Positions 51,915-60,858 of a stretch of 64,000 nucleotides of DNA are shown here, piece by piece. Each line of letters starts with the position of its first letter. Within the stretch, counting starts at the first letter, position 1. Under the pieces are notes generated by a model. That model saw only the letters and a list, made by a program, of their open reading frames with translations. It ran no database searches and had not been told where the DNA came from. The position numbers and the translations under genes were made by a program. This DNA comes from Kiloniellaceae bacterium (GTDB taxonomy: Bacteria > Pseudomonadota > Alphaproteobacteria > Kiloniellales > Kiloniellaceae): assembly GCA_021776195.1 (NCBI GenBank), contig JAJFGK010000067.1:36346-100345 (forward strand), written 5' to 3'.

Positions 51915-52451
51915 ATAGCACGTCCCCCTATGAATCAGACGCCGTCCCGGGATGGACCGCGTGTGAATGCCGAAATCGATGTCGTCAACGTTCGACTGGT
52001 CGATGAAGTCGGTGAAAACCACGGCGTTGTGTCGAAAAGAGATGCCTTGGACCGCGCCGAGAACGCCGGGCTGGATCTGGTTGAGATCTCACCCCATGCC
52101 GACCCGCCGGTGTGCAAGATCCTTGATTACGGGCGCTTCAAATACGAAGCACAGAAAAAGAAGAACGAGGCCCGGAAAAAGCAAAAAGTCATTGATGTCA
52201 AAGAGATCAAGATGCGGCCGAACATCGACAGCCATGACTATGACGTCAAGATGCGCGCCATCAACAAGTTCATCGACGAGGGCGACAAGGTGAAGGTCAC
52301 CATGCGCTTTCGCGGTCGCGAGATGGTGCACCAGGAACTGGGCCTCGCGGTGCTGCACAAGGTGCGCGAGGAGCTGGATGAGACCGCCAAGGTCGAGCAG
52401 TTCCCCAAGCTCGAGGGCCGCCAGATGATCATGGTGATGGCGCCGCGCTGA
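51915..52451 (+). CDS. infC: Translation initiation factor IF-3
   Basis: 178 residues if started at ATA 51915, reading (M)[17 protein letters not shown]; 173 from ATG 51930. The ATG has only C-rich sequence (CGTCCCCCT) before it, whereas AAGGA (51901-51905) sits 9 nt before the ATA. Non-AUG starts on infC are known from E. coli (AUU) and let IF-3 repress its own translation, so ATA is preferred here. N-domain [20 protein letters not shown] and C-domain [18 protein letters not shown] are typical. Confidence 0.9.
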   Translation: MARPPMNQTPSRDGPRVNAEIDVVNVRLVDEVGENHGVVSKRDALDRAENAGLDLVEISPHADPPVCKILDYGRFKYEAQKKKNEARKKQKVIDVKEIKMRPNIDSHDYDVKMRAINKFIDEGDKVKVTMRFRGREMVHQELGLAVLHKVREELDETAKVEQFPKLEGRQMIMVMAPR

Positions 52452-52490
52452 GCCGGGTCCGGGATTCACCCTCTCGCGCGCTTTGGCGGC

Positions 52491-52519
52491 TTGCATTCCC
52501 GGGGTCGCGTCGCTATAAA
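52491..52519 (+). promoter_or_regulatory. Sigma-70 promoter for rpmI-rplT
   Basis: TTGCAT at 52491-52496, a 17-bp spacer and TATAAA at 52514-52519. A start near 52526 gives a leader of about 100 nt that contains two strong hairpins ahead of rpmI. Confidence 0.55.
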
Positions 52520-52537
52520 CCGCCCCTTCCAATCAGG

Positions 52538-52607
52538 TCGGCCGGGCTCAAAAAGGGCATGCCCGGCGGCCGAACAACGTCTGCGTGGACCGGTTAGCCG
52601 GCCACGC
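52538..52607 (+). promoter_or_regulatory. Two-hairpin leader of rpmI-rplT, possible L20 autoregulatory site
   Basis: Hairpin 1 pairs CCGGGC (52542-52547) with GCCCGG (52561-52566). Hairpin 2 pairs GCGTGG (52583-52588) with CCACGC (52602-52607) and CCGG with CCGG around loop TTAG, with A589-type bulge (A at 52589). It ends 5 nt before the SD AGAAAGGA. L20 controls rpmI-rplT translation through leader RNA in other bacteria; that this leader does so is inference. Confidence 0.4.
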
Positions 52608-52626
52608 TGCCTAGAAAGGACGCAAA

Positions 52627-52830
52627 ATGCCCAAGATGAAGACCAAATCGTCGGCGAAAAAGCGCTTTCGCATTACGGCGACCGGCAAGGTCCGGATGAA
52701 CTTTTCGCGCAAACGCCATGGCATGAGCAAGCGGCCGCAGAAGATGATCCGCACCGCCCGCGGCGGCAAGATCATGTCCGAGCCCGATCAGAAGATCGTG
52801 CTGCGCAACTTCCTTCCTTACGCGCGATAG
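52627..52830 (+). CDS. rpmI: Ribosomal protein bL35
   Basis: 67 residues, highly basic, starting [23 protein letters not shown], with the family motif [22 protein letters not shown] lies 6 nt upstream. Large-subunit protein; cotranscribed with rplT, 12 bp apart. Confidence 0.98.
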   Translation: MPKMKTKSSAKKRFRITATGKVRMNFSRKRHGMSKRPQKMIRTARGGKIMSEPDQKIVLRNFLPYAR

Positions 52831-52842
52831 GGAGCCCAGACC

Positions 52843-53208
52843 ATGGCACGTGTGAAACGGGGCGTCACGGCGCACGCCCGGCACAAGAAGGTTCTCGATC
52901 AGGCCACCGGCTACCGGGGCCGCCACAAGGCGGTCTTCCGCGCCGCCGTGGAAAAGGTCGAAAAGGGCCTGCAGTACGCCTACCGCGACCGGCGCAACCG
53001 CAAGCGCAACTTCAGGGCCTTGTGGATCCAGCGCATCAATGCCGGCGCCAGGCTGAACGGCCTGACCTATTCGCAATTCATGAACGGCATGAAGAAGGCC
53101 GGTATCGAGCTCGATCGCAAGGTCCTGGCCGACCTCGCCGCGCGCGAGCCGGAGGCCTTTAAAAGCCTTGTGGAGCAGGCTCAAGGCGCGCTCTCGGCGA
53201 ACGGCTAG
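52843..53208 (+). CDS. rplT: Ribosomal protein bL20
   Basis: 121 residues starting [27 protein letters not shown], the extended basic N-terminus that binds 23S rRNA early in assembly, followed by the globular domain ([42 protein letters not shown]). Probable autoregulator of rpmI-rplT. Confidence 0.98.
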   Translation: MARVKRGVTAHARHKKVLDQATGYRGRHKAVFRAAVEKVEKGLQYAYRDRRNRKRNFRALWIQRINAGARLNGLTYSQFMNGMKKAGIELDRKVLADLAAREPEAFKSLVEQAQGALSANG

Positions 53209-53222
53209 AGGGGGCGCCCCAG

Positions 53223-53242
53223 CGGCTCCGGATTTGGAGCCG
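53223..53242 (+). other. Hairpin in the rplT-pheS gap
   Basis: CGGCTCC (53223-53229), loop GGATTT, GGAGCCG (53236-53242): a perfect 7-bp stem. No T-run follows, so it is not a normal terminator; it may act as an mRNA stability or attenuation element ahead of pheS, 18 nt before the start. Confidence 0.4.
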
Positions 53243-53260
53243 GCTTGAGGCGCAACGCGC

Positions 53261-54331
53261 ATGAGCGAACTGCATCAGCTGCAAAGCGATCTTCTGGAGC
53301 GGGCATCGGCCGCGGCCGATCTGGCCGCGCTCGAGGCGCTGCGCGTCGAGGCGCTGGGCAAGAAAGGCCTGGTCACCCAGCGCATGAAGGCCCTGGGCGG
53401 CCTCGACCCCGAGGCCCGCAAGGCGGCCGGCCAGGCCCTGAACGAGGTCAAGCAGGCGGTCGGCAGGGCCATCGAAGCGCGCAAGGAAGCGCTCGAGGCC
53501 GATGAGATCGAGGCTCGCCTGGCGGCCGAGCGGATCGATGTCACCCTGCCGGTGCGCCCCGGCGGACCGGGTCGCCTGCATCCGATCGGCCAGACCATGG
53601 ACGAGTTGGTGGCGATCTTCGGCGAGATGGGCTTTGCCGTCGCCGAGGGTCCCCACATCGAGTCCGATTTTTACAACTTCACCGCCCTCAATATTCCAGC
53701 CGAGCATCCGGCGCGCCAGGAGATGGACACCTTCTATCTGCCGGCCGACGACAAGGGCGCGCGCAAGGTGCTGCGGACCCACACCTCGCCAGTGCAGATC
53801 CGCACCATGATGAACGGCAAGCCGCCCTTTCGCATCATCGTGCCGGGCCGCACCTTCCGCGCCGACCACGACGCGACCCATTCGCCGATGTTCCATCAGG
53901 TCGAAGGCCTGGTGATCGACAAGAAGACCCACATGGGGCACCTGAAGGGCACCCTGACGGCCTTCTGCCGGGCGTTTTTCGGCGTCGAGGATCTGCCGCT
54001 GCGCTTCCGGCCGTCCTACTTCCCCTTCACCGAGCCCAGCGCCGAGGTCGATATCGGCTGTTCGCGCGAGGGCGGCCACCTGAAGATCGGCGCCGGATCC
54101 GACTGGCTGGAGATTCTCGGCTCGGGCATGGTCCACCCCAAGGTCCTGGCCAACTGCGGCATCGACCCTGAGGTCTACCAGGGCTACGCCTTCGGCATGG
54201 GGATCGAGCGCATTGCCATGCTGAAGTACGGCATGCCGGACCTGCGGCCCTTCTACGACTGCGACCTGCGCTGGCTGAAGCACTTCGGCTTTCTGCCGAT
54301 CGAGGTGCCTTCGATGGTTCGAGGGCTCTAG
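53261..54331 (+). CDS. pheS: Phenylalanyl-tRNA synthetase alpha subunit
   Basis: 356 residues. N-terminal coiled coil (1-100), then class II motifs: [54 protein letters not shown] and [18 protein letters not shown]. Forms the alpha2beta2 enzyme with PheT. The stop TAG (54329-54331) lies inside the CTAG that bounds repeat copy B, so the element begins exactly at the end of the gene. Confidence 0.98.
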   Translation: MSELHQLQSDLLERASAAADLAALEALRVEALGKKGLVTQRMKALGGLDPEARKAAGQALNEVKQAVGRAIEARKEALEADEIEARLAAERIDVTLPVRPGGPGRLHPIGQTMDELVAIFGEMGFAVAEGPHIESDFYNFTALNIPAEHPARQEMDTFYLPADDKGARKVLRTHTSPVQIRTMMNGKPPFRIIVPGRTFRADHDATHSPMFHQVEGLVIDKKTHMGHLKGTLTAFCRAFFGVEDLPLRFRPSYFPFTEPSAEVDIGCSREGGHLKIGAGSDWLEILGSGMVHPKVLANCGIDPEVYQGYAFGMGIERIAMLKYGMPDLRPFYDCDLRWLKHFGFLPIEVPSMVRGL

Positions 54332-54594
54332 TGGCCCCGCTCAGAGACAAAGATGGTTTCATGGAGGCCAATCGGCTCTCTGGGAAGGCGCGTTGTGCGG
54401 CGCGATGCCATCGCATCGGGCAAGCAGCGGAACGCACCCAGAGAGCCGATTGGCCCCACCGAAGGCCGCGATCCTTTGCCCGCTGGCCGCGTTGCGGCTT
54501 GCTTGTGGTGCGCGCACCACGGCACAAGCCGCGCCTTGCCAGCGGACAAAACCTTCGCGGTGAAACCGTCATTATCTCTGAGTGGGGCCACTAG
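54328..54594 (+). repeat. Structured intergenic repeat, copy B, inside the pheS-pheT operon
   Basis: A 267-bp element bounded by CTAG, with the same layout as copy A at 27026-27316. P1: 54328-54361 with 54561-54594, 30 of 34 matches plus two G-T wobbles. P2: GGCCAATCGGCTCTCTGGG (54366-54384) with its perfect complement at 54437-54455. P3: CCGCGA (54466-54471) with TCGCGG (54555-54560), CCGCTGGC (54480-54487) with GCCAGCGG (54538-54545), GCGGCTTG (54494-54501) with CAAGCCGC (54525-54532), tip palindrome GTGGTGCGCGCACCAC (54505-54520). Helix sequences mostly differ from copy A, while loops and junctions match. It ends 2 bp before pheT. Confidence 0.82.
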
Positions 54595-54596
54595 GT

Positions 54597-57029
54597 ATGA
54601 AATTCACCTTCAACTGGCTGCAAGACCACCTGGAGACCGACGCCGACCTGGCGGCCATCGTCGACAAGCTCTCGATGATCGGCCTCGAGGTCGAGAGCGT
54701 CGAGGACCGGGCGGCCGCGCTCGCGGCCTTCAAGGTGGCCCGCGTGGTCGAGGCGCGCCAGCATCCCAACGCCGACCGGCTGCGGGTCTGTCTGGTCGAC
54801 ACCGGCCAGGAACAGGTCCAGGTGGTCTGCGGCGCGCCCAACGCGCGCACCGGCATGTTCGGCATCTTCGCGCCGGCCGGCAGCTATATCCCCGGCACCG
54901 ACATGACCCTGAAGGCCGGTAACATCCGTGGCGAAGCCTCCAACGGCATGCTGGTCTCGGAACGCGAGATGGGGCTTTCCGACGAGCACGAGGGCATCAT
55001 CGAGCTGGAGAAGGAAGCGCCGCTCGGCACGCCGATGGCCCAGGTCCTGGGTCTCGACGATGCGGTGATCGAGGTCGGCATCACGCCGAACCGGGCCGAC
55101 TGCCTGGGGGTGCGCGGGATCGCCCGCGATCTGGCCGCCGCCGGCCTGGGCCGTCTGAAACCCTTCGATCCGCCCAAGATCGAGGGCGCCTTCGAAAGTC
55201 CCATCAAGTGGCGGCGCGACCTGCCCACCGACCGGCAACGGGCCTGCCCCTACGTCGCCGGGCGCTACTTCCGCGGCGTCGCCAACGGTCCCAGTCCGGC
55301 CTGGATGCAACAGCGCCTGCGCGCCGTGGGCCTGCGGCCGATCTCGGCCCTGGTCGATATCACCAACTACGTGATGCTGGACCTCAATCGGCCGCTCCAT
55401 GTCTTCGACGCCGACAAGGTCAAGGGCGACGTCACCATGCGCATGGCCCGCCCAGGCGAGGAGATCCTGGCGTTGGACGGCGAGACCTATCAGCTCGACG
55501 ACGAGATGGTGGTAATCGCCGACGACAACGGCCCCGAGGGCATCGGCGGCGTCATGGGCGGCGAAATATCCGGCGTCACGGCCGAGACCACCAACGTGTT
55601 CCTGGAGGTCGCGCTCTTCGATCCCGCGCTGGCGGCCGCGACCGGCCGCAAGCTGGGACTCCATTCCGATGCGCGCCACCGCTTCGAGCGCGGCCTCGAC
55701 CCCGAGTCGGCGGCCTGGGGTCCCGATGTGGCGGCGGCCTATGTCCGCGACCTCTGCGGCGGCGAGGCCTCGCAGCCGGTCAGCGCCGGCGAACGCCCGG
55801 TTTTCGACCGGCGGGTGAGCCTGAACCCGGCGCGGGTCGCCGGCCTCTGCGGAGTCGAGGTGGCTGCCGAGAGCCAGGCCCGTATCCTCGGCGATCTCGG
55901 CTTCGGCGTGACCCAAGAGGGCAGCGGACCGGCGCAGCGTCTGATCGCGCAGGTGCCCTCCTGGCGCGGCGACGTGGTCTGCGAGGCCTGCCTGGTCGAG
56001 GAGGTCATGCGCATCCACGGCTTCGAGCACATTCCCGCGGTTCCCCAGGAACGCGACAGCGACCTGCCCCAGGCGGTCTTGACCGCCGGGCAGCGGCGCG
56101 AGTCCCACGCCCGCCGGGCCCTGGCCTGGCGCGGCATGATGGAGTGCGTGACCTTCTCCTTCATCGCCCCCGACCTGGCGGTGCTGTTTGGCGCGGTGCC
56201 CGATGAGAACAACGCCAACTGGCTTCGACTGGTCAATCCGATTTCCGCCGACCTCGCCGTCATGCGACCCTCGGTGCTGCCCGGCCTGGCCAGCGCGGCG
56301 GCGCGCAATGCTGACCGCGGCTTCGGCGACCTGGCCCTCTTCGAGGTCGGTCCGCAGTACCGCAGCGACGAGCCCGAGGGCCAGACCCAGATCGCCGCCG
56401 GCCTGCGCGCCGGAGAGCCCGAGCCCAAGCATTGGAGCGCCCCGGCCCGCGTGCTCGACGCCTTCGACGCCAAGGGCGACGCCCTGGCCCTGATGGCGGC
56501 CTGCGGCGCCCCGGTCGAGAATTTTCAGATCGATGCCGGCGCCGCGCCAGCCTGGTATCATCCCGGCCGCTCGGGCGGGTTCCGCCTCGGCCCCAAGATC
56601 GTCGGCGTCTTCGGCGAACTTCACCCCAAGGTGCTGCGGGCCCTCGATTTGAGGGGCCCGGTCGTGGCCTTCGAGGTCATGCTGGAGAATCTGCCGCTGC
56701 CCCGGGTGAAGGCTGGCAAACTGCGTCCCGCGCCGGTCCTCTCGCCGTTCCAGCCGCTGCACCGCGACTTCGCCTTTCTGGTCGACGAGGCCGTGGCGGC
56801 CGACGCGGTCCTGCGCGCCGCGCGCGGGGCGGACAAGGCCCTGATCGAGGAGGTCAGGCTGTTCGATCTCTACGCCGGCAAGGGCATCGATCCCGGCAAG
56901 AAGTCGCTGGCCATCTCGGTCACCCTGCAGCCGCGGGAAAAGACCCTGACCGACCCGGAGATCGAGGCCGTGGCGGCCAAGATCGTGGCCCAGGTGGCCA
57001 AGGCGACCGGCGCGACGCTCAGAAGCTGA
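54597..57029 (+). CDS. pheT: Phenylalanyl-tRNA synthetase beta subunit
   Basis: 810 residues from ATG 54597 (MKFTFNWLQDHLETDADL, the canonical start). tRNA-binding OB domain (about 39-150, VVEARQHPNADRLRVCLVD), B3/B4 editing domain, B5 domain (around RVSLNPARVAGLCGVEV), synthetase-like core, and the C-terminal ferredoxin-fold anticodon-binding domain (LSPFQPLHRDFAFLVDEAV). The only SD-like sequence, GAGTGGGG, is in the 3' arm of the P1 helix of repeat copy B, so folding could lower initiation. Confidence 0.97.
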   Translation: MKFTFNWLQDHLETDADLAAIVDKLSMIGLEVESVEDRAAALAAFKVARVVEARQHPNADRLRVCLVDTGQEQVQVVCGAPNARTGMFGIFAPAGSYIPGTDMTLKAGNIRGEASNGMLVSEREMGLSDEHEGIIELEKEAPLGTPMAQVLGLDDAVIEVGITPNRADCLGVRGIARDLAAAGLGRLKPFDPPKIEGAFESPIKWRRDLPTDRQRACPYVAGRYFRGVANGPSPAWMQQRLRAVGLRPISALVDITNYVMLDLNRPLHVFDADKVKGDVTMRMARPGEEILALDGETYQLDDEMVVIADDNGPEGIGGVMGGEISGVTAETTNVFLEVALFDPALAAATGRKLGLHSDARHRFERGLDPESAAWGPDVAAAYVRDLCGGEASQPVSAGERPVFDRRVSLNPARVAGLCGVEVAAESQARILGDLGFGVTQEGSGPAQRLIAQVPSWRGDVVCEACLVEEVMRIHGFEHIPAVPQERDSDLPQAVLTAGQRRESHARRALAWRGMMECVTFSFIAPDLAVLFGAVPDENNANWLRLVNPISADLAVMRPSVLPGLASAAARNADRGFGDLALFEVGPQYRSDEPEGQTQIAAGLRAGEPEPKHWSAPARVLDAFDAKGDALALMAACGAPVENFQIDAGAAPAWYHPGRSGGFRLGPKIVGVFGELHPKVLRALDLRGPVVAFEVMLENLPLPRVKAGKLRPAPVLSPFQPLHRDFAFLVDEAVAADAVLRAARGADKALIEEVRLFDLYAGKGIDPGKKSLAISVTLQPREKTLTDPEIEAVAAKIVAQVAKATGATLRS

Positions 57030-57124
57030 CCTGGCGCTCGCGCGTTTTTGAGGCTCTGTGTGCTTGTGGCCCTGGCGCGCGCGGGCCAGACTTTGGCCGG
57101 ATGATCCCCTTCGAGGACGCGACC

Positions 57125-57622
57125 ATGGCACTGCGCCCTATCGGCCTGTTGTTGACCTTTCTGCTTTGCCAACCGGCCAGCGCCAGCGAGGTCGAGGTTC
57201 TCGACGCCGAACATCTTCGCCTCGAGGGGGTCACCTACCGCCTCGCCGGAATCGACGCGCCCGAGCCGGACCAGCAGTGTCTGCAGGGCAGCCGGCTTTA
57301 CGCCTGCGGCGCGGTGGCGGTGGGCGGCCTGATGGACTTGACCGCCGGGGCGGAGGTGGCCTGCCGGACCGGCGAGGCCGAATCGGCGGGCGCCGCGACC
57401 GATGGCTCGGTCAACGCGCGCTGCTATGCGGATGGCTATGAACTGTCCGAGGGTATGGTCTACACCGGCTGGGCGCTGGCCGACCGGGCCAGCGGCGGTC
57501 GCTTCCTCGATCTGGAAGCCGATGCGCGAAACAGGCGGCGCGGTCTCTGGCGCGGACGCTTCGTGCCGCCCTGGGACTGGCGGGCCGGCGCGCGCCTGCC
57601 GGAAGAGGCTCCGGCGGATTGA
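57125..57622 (+). CDS. Exported thermonuclease (SNase-like) family protein
   Basis: 165 residues from ATG 57125 with GAGGA about 8 nt upstream. Signal peptide (ALRPIGLLLTFLLCQPASA). The SNase-like OB fold shows VEVLDAEHLRLEGVTYRLAGIDAPEPDQQC and SEGMVYTGWALADR, with RRRGLWRGRFVPPWDWR at the end, as in small alphaproteobacterial thermonuclease homologues. Some catalytic Arg/Glu positions of staphylococcal nuclease are not obvious, so nuclease activity is uncertain. Confidence 0.78.
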   Translation: MALRPIGLLLTFLLCQPASASEVEVLDAEHLRLEGVTYRLAGIDAPEPDQQCLQGSRLYACGAVAVGGLMDLTAGAEVACRTGEAESAGAATDGSVNARCYADGYELSEGMVYTGWALADRASGGRFLDLEADARNRRRGLWRGRFVPPWDWRAGARLPEEAPAD

Positions 57623-57629
57623 CGCCTCT

Positions 57630-58790
57630 TCACAGAAGGCCGAGCAGCTTGTCCAGATAGGGCCGCAGCGACTCCGGCAGGTCGATCCAGACCGAAAGGC
57701 AGGCCAGGCCCGCGGCGCCCATGGTCTTCGGGCGGGTGATCTTCTCGGCGTGAATCAGATTGTAGAAAGGCCGCAGGACCAGAGGCCAGAAGAGGCGGTG
57801 GGTCAGTGTCATGAAGGCGACCAGCAGGAGGACAAGGCTGGGGACGGCTGTTGAGATGTTGGCCGCGGCGACGAAAATCAGGTAGTGGGCGGCCTTGCCG
57901 TCAGGTTCGGCGACCCAAAGAAACGCTGCCCAGGGCAGGACCAGCATGGCCGCGGCGATTGTGGCATCGATCAGCAGAAGGCCGGCCGCCACGAAGGGGT
58001 TGCGCCCCTCGGCGATCTTCTCCAGCACGACCATGGTCACCAGAAGACAGATGCAGTCGCAGGTAAAGGCCGTGAGCACTGCCATGATGAAAAGGTCCGC
58101 GCCGACGCCCTTGTCGCTGGCCCCGGCAAAGACCAGGCTCAAGGAAGATCCGCTCAGGCCCAGGAAGACCAGGGGCAGGAGGCTGTTCGGCAGCTGTTCG
58201 AGGAGGTCTTCCCACCAGCTCTTCTTGACCTCGAAGGGCTGCAGGGGGGCGTGGATGCCGGCGGTGTAGAGAGAGTGGTTTTGGGACTGGCCCAGAGGAT
58301 TGATCGGCGGCCGGTGCGGCTGTTTCAGATCGTAGAGATCCACCAGCCGGTCGATGTGACGACGCTCAATCTCCTCCAGGAATCGGTCCTGCCCGCGGCC
58401 GATCCACAGGGCGAGGACGACGATTCCGACGAGAAAGAGGGCGAGACCTGTCGGCACGGCCCAGCCGTAGTCGCCGAACGTCAGCATGCCGACGGCGAAA
58501 GAGGCCATCGACAGCAGGCCCGAGGCGATGAAGAAGCGGGTCGAGAGCGGTGCCCCGAAGAGCCACTCGAATCCCTGGTGGGCGGTTTCGGCGATCCGGC
58601 GCACGAAGGCCATATGGCCCTTGATGGCCTGGCCGCTGGTCTCGTCGAGACGCAGCCACCAGTCCTCCAGGCGGTTGTGCAGTTCGCGGCGTTCCTTGGG
58701 GTAGAGAAAGACCGCGGCGTAGAGCAACAGGCCGCCGACAAGCGTCGCGGCAATCCGCCACAGCCAGTGACCCGTTCCCAGCTCTTCCAT
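57630..58790 (-). CDS. Polytopic membrane protein, unknown
   Basis: 386 residues with about seven hydrophobic segments: one at the N-terminus (IAATLVGGLLLYAAVFLY), a pair near 85-130 ([37 protein letters not shown]), and four in the C-terminal half (LLPLVFLGLSGSSLSLVFAG, ADLFIMAVLTAFTCDCICLL, AGLLLIDATIAAAMLVLPWA, VPSLVLLLVAFMTL). Soluble loops lie at about 25-80 and 130-200. Convergent with the thermonuclease gene. I recognise no family; a transporter signature is absent. Confidence 0.65.
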   Translation of the reverse strand: MEELGTGHWLWRIAATLVGGLLLYAAVFLYPKERRELHNRLEDWWLRLDETSGQAIKGHMAFVRRIAETAHQGFEWLFGAPLSTRFFIASGLLSMASFAVGMLTFGDYGWAVPTGLALFLVGIVVLALWIGRGQDRFLEEIERRHIDRLVDLYDLKQPHRPPINPLGQSQNHSLYTAGIHAPLQPFEVKKSWWEDLLEQLPNSLLPLVFLGLSGSSLSLVFAGASDKGVGADLFIMAVLTAFTCDCICLLVTMVVLEKIAEGRNPFVAAGLLLIDATIAAAMLVLPWAAFLWVAEPDGKAAHYLIFVAAANISTAVPSLVLLLVAFMTLTHRLFWPLVLRPFYNLIHAEKITRPKTMGAAGLACLSVWIDLPESLRPYLDKLLGLL

Positions 58791-58983
58791 CGGCAGGACT
58801 CCGACAGCGCTCCGCAGGTAGATCGCACGCGGGAGGTCGGATCCCGAGGCGCGTCGATCAATGGTGTTCTTAGCGTAGCAGAAAAAACGCCGCCGTGACC
58901 GGGGTCACAACAGCCTTCGCGAAACCGAAGGGCTTGGAAAGGAAGGGCGCGGCGGCCAGGGGCCGCCGGTCAGCGCGGAGGCG

Positions 58984-59337
58984 TCAGGTCTTGTACCACT
59001 GGATACAGAGCTGCGGGCCCTCGGCGACGTTCTCCGGCGTGGTGGTCGAGTTGATGATCTTGGTGGCGAAGGATTCCATTTCCTTCAGGTGGGCCTCCGG
59101 CACGCCACGGCTGGCCAGGCGCTGGCGCGTGGCGCGCGCTTCCTTTTGGAACTTGGTCCAGCTGTTGTCGCCCATCAGCTTGACGGCATTGGCGAGGCAG
59201 ACGTTCTGTAGGAACCAGCGGGACTCGTTGCGCGCGGCGCTGGCCTCCTGGGACTGAAGGGCGAGCAGCAGCGACCCGGTCATCACCGCCAAGCCAATCA
59301 AACCAGTCAGTCGTGAAGCGCGCAATAAGCCGGGCAT
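58984..59337 (-). CDS. Small exported protein, unknown
   Basis: 117 residues from ATG 59337 with AGAGGTGG just upstream (a longer frame starts at 59373). N-terminal hydrophobic segment (LTGLIGLAVMTGSLLLALQ) ending near SQEASA suggests export or anchoring. Two cysteines (NVCLANAV and PQLCIQWYK) could form a disulfide. Predicted helical. Same strand as the unknown membrane protein, 190 bp upstream of it. No family recognised. Confidence 0.55.
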   Translation of the reverse strand: MPGLLRASRLTGLIGLAVMTGSLLLALQSQEASAARNESRWFLQNVCLANAVKLMGDNSWTKFQKEARATRQRLASRGVPEAHLKEMESFATKIINSTTTPENVAEGPQLCIQWYKT

Positions 59338-59509
59338 GGTCCACCTCTCCAGAGCGTCTAGGATATCAGCCAACCCTAAGGTCCGATGTTATGCTTACTA
59401 TGTCGTAAAGGCGCGGCGCTTTTTTTTGCCTTGGCCCCTCAAGCGGCCGCGAATCGCGGCCGGTCTTTAGTTAACCTTTTGGCCGCGCCGAGTCCAGTAA
59501 CGAGGATAG

Positions 59510-59689
<180 letters not shown>

Positions 59690-59748
59690 GGGTGCCATGT
59701 GCTTAATTTATCCAATAGCGGCGGACCGGCGCCTCGGCATCAGGACGG

Positions 59749-60858
59749 TCAGCCGCGCGCCCATTGGGCGAGACTTTCGGTCGAGACTTCGCCCTGCAGG
59801 CACTGTGTCAGTCGTTGGCCGACCAGAGCCCCAAACTTGAACATGCGGCCGCCGCAGCCGGTGACAATGAGCGCCCGGCCCTGCCGCTCGATGAGGAACC
59901 GCTTGTCGGCGGGGTCCGCATAGTATCCTCCCGTGCCCCTGACCAACAGATGCCCGGCTGGATCCTTCAGATAGGGCGAGAAGGCCTGTGCGATCCGGTG
60001 GAGTTCGTCGCGTGACACTTCGATAGGTACGTCGGGGTCGCATTGCCGCAGGGTCGGCGCCCCGCCGAACTTGAGCTCACTGCCAAGAACGGGAGGCAGG
60101 CAATAGAGGTGGGCGGCGGCCGTCATCAGGAACAGCGACGGACCGCTGGTCCAGGCGGCGGCCAGTTCCTTGGGCGGTTTGACGTAGCCGACGACCGACC
60201 TGACCGATTGGACCTGGTTCTCCAGATCCGGGAGCAGCCTGCTTACCCAGGCACCCACCGCGACGACGATTTGGTCGGCCTCGACCGCCTCGCCGTCGGC
60301 CAGGATGAGGCGCCCCGCGGCAAGGTCGAGCCTCGATACCTCGCTATCGTGGCGCAGATGCGCGCCCTTTCTGGAAAGCCATGCGGCGAGATCGGAAAGG
60401 ATGCGGTCGGCCAAGAGAACGCCTGCCCTGGGTGCGTAGAGGCCGCAAGGTTCCTGGCCCAAGGCCGCCACCTCGGAGTTCAGCATGGGTGCGAGGCGCT
60501 CAATGTCCCGTTTGTCCAGATGGTCGAAGGACACCTTCGATCGCTGTAGGGCGGTGCGGGTTGCCGCCATCCAATCGTGATCGCCGTAGTCGACCGCCAA
60601 TACGCCGGTTTCCGCGTAGTGGTTTCGGTCAAGGTCGTCCCAGAGCAGGTCCCACGCGCCGAGCGCCTCCCCCACCATGCGGGTATAACCTTCCTGGTTG
60701 CCATAGTGCGGGCGGATCATGCGATGCTGGTCGAAGGAAGCCGAGGCCGGGTTCGGGATGGGGCCCTGGTCCAGCACGATGACCTCATGGTCTTCGCGCG
60801 CGAGCGCCCAGGCAGTGCTAAGGCCGATGATACCGGCGCCGACGATCGCGACCTTCAT
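59749..60858 (-). CDS. FAD-dependent amine oxidase (sarcosine/N-methyltryptophan oxidase type)
   Basis: 369 residues from ATG 60858; the frame continues far upstream without protein-like sequence. FAD-binding VAIVGAGIIGLSTAWALARE, substrate domain with QHRMIRPHYGNQEGYTRMV, and the C-terminal FAD contact GCGGRMFKFGALVGQRL, which matches the GHGFKF region of monomeric sarcosine oxidase and SolA. Oxidises secondary amines or amino acids to imines with release of H2O2; substrate not readable. Divergent from lepA. Confidence 0.83.
   Translation of the reverse strand: MKVAIVGAGIIGLSTAWALAREDHEVIVLDQGPIPNPASASFDQHRMIRPHYGNQEGYTRMVGEALGAWDLLWDDLDRNHYAETGVLAVDYGDHDWMAATRTALQRSKVSFDHLDKRDIERLAPMLNSEVAALGQEPCGLYAPRAGVLLADRILSDLAAWLSRKGAHLRHDSEVSRLDLAAGRLILADGEAVEADQIVVAVGAWVSRLLPDLENQVQSVRSVVGYVKPPKELAAAWTSGPSLFLMTAAAHLYCLPPVLGSELKFGGAPTLRQCDPDVPIEVSRDELHRIAQAFSPYLKDPAGHLLVRGTGGYYADPADKRFLIERQGRALIVTGCGGRMFKFGALVGQRLTQCLQGEVSTESLAQWARG

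Noticed and set aside
54331..54594. Small open frames on both strands inside repeat copy B (and similar ones in copy A)
   Set aside because: They arise from the conserved hairpin sequence and read in several frames at once; helix changes between copies do not preserve any protein frame.
54591..57131. 846-codon open frame antisense to pheT
   Set aside because: Composition is a mirror of a GC-rich gene; pheT has all its domains on the plus strand.
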